NCBI RefSeq assembly: GCF_900496995.4
Contig: NC_044011.1
Coordinates: forward strand, 45,805,541-45,869,540
Direction: 5' to 3'
Source of the DNA: Aquila chrysaetos chrysaetos
Taxonomy: Eukaryota; Chordata; Aves; Accipitriformes; Accipitridae
Length of the DNA stretch: 64,000 nt
Position numbers and translations under genes: made by a program
Notes under the pieces: model-generated
Database searches by the model: none
What the model was told of the DNA's origin: nothing
Seen by the model: the letters and a program-made list of their open reading frames with translations, nothing else
Part shown: piece by piece, positions 61,924 through 64,000 of the stretch
How the letters are laid out: each line of letters begins with the position of its first letter
Position numbering within the stretch: position 1 is the first letter of the stretch

Positions 61924-61955
61924 CAGCAATCCCCTGCTCCAGCAATCCCCTGCTT
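61924..61955 (+). repeat. 16-bp tandem duplication
   Basis: CAGCAATCCCCTGCTC (61924-61939) is followed directly by CAGCAATCCCCTGCTT (61940-61955), identical except for the last base. A small local duplication. Confidence 0.9.
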
Positions 61956-64000
61956 TCCAGCTTTTTTTGCTCCAGTTAAACCTTTCCTATAAAGCCAGAA
62001 GAGGCAGAGACCTGCCTCTCCGGTGGCTGGTGCAGAAAACCCAGCGTTACTCAGACTGCAACAAGTGTGTGGTGGGCCGAGCCGTGCTGGCTCAGCGTCC
62101 CCCAGCACCCTGGGTGGGTTTGAAGGGAGGATTGCTCTCCTGTAGGACTTGGCTGTGCATTGGAAACCTTCCCTGCTGAAGAACGTGTTGCTGGGGTGGC
62201 TGTGGAGCTGCAGGCTGGCTCATAACCCCAGCTAAGCGTTCAGAGCTTGTTAATGAACGAAATGCATTTTCTTACACGGAAGGGATTTTAAATTGGCTCC
62301 ACATGGATTATGTACGTTGTCGCACTTTCCCGGAGGGTGATGGCATGAGTAGGAATGTGGGTTTGATGAAAGAAGCCAGACACTGAGTCAAAAGTGGAGC
62401 GGCTCCCCCAGCTCTCCCCTTCCCGTGCCCCCTCGCCCCCCCATCTCATTTCAAATATTTGACGTGATTCCAAGGCATTCTTCAGATGGCTGGTGGGGAG
62501 CGCAGGAGAAGCCAGCCAGTGGGACTTTGCCTTTTTTTAAATGCAGCATGCTTTTGGGGCCTCTGACCCAGAAAGATGTTGAAGAAAGGCTTGATGAGAC
62601 TTGGTTTTAGAGGAAACTGAGGCACAGTGCCCCCATTACGCTGCAGCAGGGACATGGGAGCATCCTGAGCTGTGTGCTCCAGGTCTCCCTTTACTTGCAG
62701 TATTTAGGTTTTCTTACGGTCTGTGTTAAGCCATACTGCACGTCTCTGGCTCCTCCACAGCACCAGGCAGGCCAGGACCCATCTGCCTCTTGGGTTTTCC
62801 AGTTTGGGTGTACTGGTTGACTCTGATTTGGGCTGGGAGCTAGGCTGTGGGGGAGGCAAATGGCGCAGCCCCGTGTCCCTTCAGGAATCAAGTGTCTTGC
62901 ACAGCAGGATGAGGGTTGCATGTCCTCATGGTGGCTGGAGTCCTGGGCTGGGATTTCCACTGGGATGGTGCCTCTCCTGGGATGTCCTTGGAGGTCTCTG
63001 GATAAAACTGCTGACTAAGGGAAAGCTGCCGCTGACGTTGCAGCCAGTAGACCCCAGAAACTGGAGCCAGACACTGGGAAGCGCTTTGGGGTTTGTTTTC
63101 TGTTGCTTTCCCCCCTCCCCGTCAGCACCATCTATCACAATAATCAAAATGTGGCTTTTTGACCCACATGAAAGTTTTTTTTTCGTAGGTGTCTGCATGT
63201 GTTTGTGCAAAACCACTTAATTTTGGTCAGTGTTCTGGAAGCAGCAAGGTTTGGTTTTTTTTTTTTTACCTTTTAGTTTTGAGAAATTGTTTACTGAAAC
63301 CTGAACCATCAGAAGAAACAACTTGCAAAAGCTGAGTACTCCTGGCTTTTTCCACTGGAAAATTAAAAAAAGATGTAGTGGAACACGTGAAATTTGGGTC
63401 TTTTTTTTTTTCTTCTTCTTTTTTTACACATTATTGTTAGAAGCGGTTTTCAAATGCAATGCCAAGTGCTTTCTCTTTTAAAATGCTCAAGGCATGTTAC
63501 CCAACTGCTCCGTCTCTCCAGACCGCTTCGTGAGGTCAGTAAATGCAATTCCTCCTCGTTTGCAGCCAGAAGTGGGGAAAAACTCGTTTACTCAATCCCC
63601 AGCATCAGCCACAGGCAGCAGATGAGTCCGGCAGACTGGTAGCAGCATCGTGGCTCCCCATCCCATGCCCCAACCCCGTGGCGTTTCCCGGACCCATCCT
63701 TTCGAAGGGATACAAAGAAATTTGGGCTTGATGTCAGAGGGCTGTCCCCGGTTCTGGGAAGCCCGGTGCCTCTGCGGCGCTGGGAAAGTTTCGCTTTCCA
63801 GCGTCAGCAGTGGGGTTTCAGAGCTGTCACAGTAGCCGTGACCCGGCAGGGTGGTTAGTCACTGGGGCTGGTTTCCATCCCTTTAAGCGGCTCCAGATTT
63901 GAAGCTGGCTCTAAAGCTTGCAACTTGAAAGGCCCCGGCCGTGCGCCTGTTTTGCCTTCAAGCTGGATGACTCTCGCGCGTTCCTGCTTTCAAACAGCCG

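Larger units (their letters stand above)
54042..64000 (+). other. ETS1: ETS1 first intron (p54 transcript), partial
   Basis: From GTGAGC at 54042 to beyond the window end. The first 500 bp are GC-rich with long homopolymers: C13 (54079-54091), T9G12 (54196-54216), C14 (54382-54395) and T23 (54527-54549). Later come T16 (60409-60424), T13 (63255-63267), old repeat relics, a 16-bp tandem duplication at 61924-61955 and the palindrome at 59095. No sequence encoding the next ETS1 exon (expected to begin by completing an Asp codon followed by Met-Glu-Cys) was found. The longest open frame, on the minus strand at 57164-57934, has no recognisable domain. Confidence 0.75.

Noticed and set aside
54042..64000. 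The next shared ETS1 exon
   Set aside because: No acceptor followed by a frame completing Asp then Met-Glu-Cys was found; the exon must be beyond the window.

Overview
The window looks like avian (or at least sauropsid) nuclear DNA. It has low gene density, long introns and intergenic sequence, no SINE-rich mammalian landscape, one clear CR1 LINE 3' end near 5.1 kb, several very decayed MIR-like and other old amniote repeats, and short vertebrate coding exons with GT-AG splice sites. No bacterial-type operons, rRNA, tRNA, CRISPR array or intact mobile element was seen. The species cannot be named. The coding exons resemble chicken as I remember it but are not identical to it.

The one gene I can support is ETS1, the ETS-family transcription factor, on the + strand. 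Only its alternative 5' ends lie here. Exon alpha (start codons at 31308/31311, donor at 31380) and exon beta (33364-33508) encode the N-terminus of the long p68-type isoform. A third first exon, I54 (53972-54041), sits in a CpG island and encodes the short p54-type N-terminus. Beta and I54 both end in phase 1 with the same dangling G, so either can join the shared downstream exons. Those exons are not in the window and must lie beyond 64000.

Layout. 1-31296: upstream non-coding DNA with a CR1 remnant, MIR-like remnants, microsatellites and a possible conserved AT-rich block. No coding exon of a neighbour was recognised; in particular I saw no FLI1 exon, the expected head-to-head neighbour. 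31297-31379: exon alpha. 31380-33363: alpha-beta intron, containing a ~630 bp (A+T)-rich simple repeat that abuts a GC/CpG-rich patch with a YY1-type motif. 33364-33508: exon beta. 33509-~53400: a ~20 kb interval holding old repeats, a GATA/octamer motif cluster at 41.4 kb, a CpG-rich patch at 47.2 kb and a second CpG island at 51.4-51.8 kb. ~53090-54440: the I54 promoter, 5' UTR and exon island. 54042-64000: first intron of the p54 transcript, with a 34 bp near-perfect palindrome at 59.1 kb.

The locus works by alternative promoter use. An upstream promoter or leader feeds alpha+beta (about 71 unique residues, cysteine-rich) and the CpG-island promoter feeds I54 (23 residues with a sumoylation-type motif). 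Both are spliced to one common ETS1 body. The most interesting observations are a tandem (NAGNAG) acceptor at beta, an apparent 12-bp in-frame deletion in I54 relative to remembered orthologs, a duplicated ETS-like module plus (GGAA)5 in the I54 leader, the GATA/octamer cluster, the extra CpG island and the 59.1 kb palindrome.
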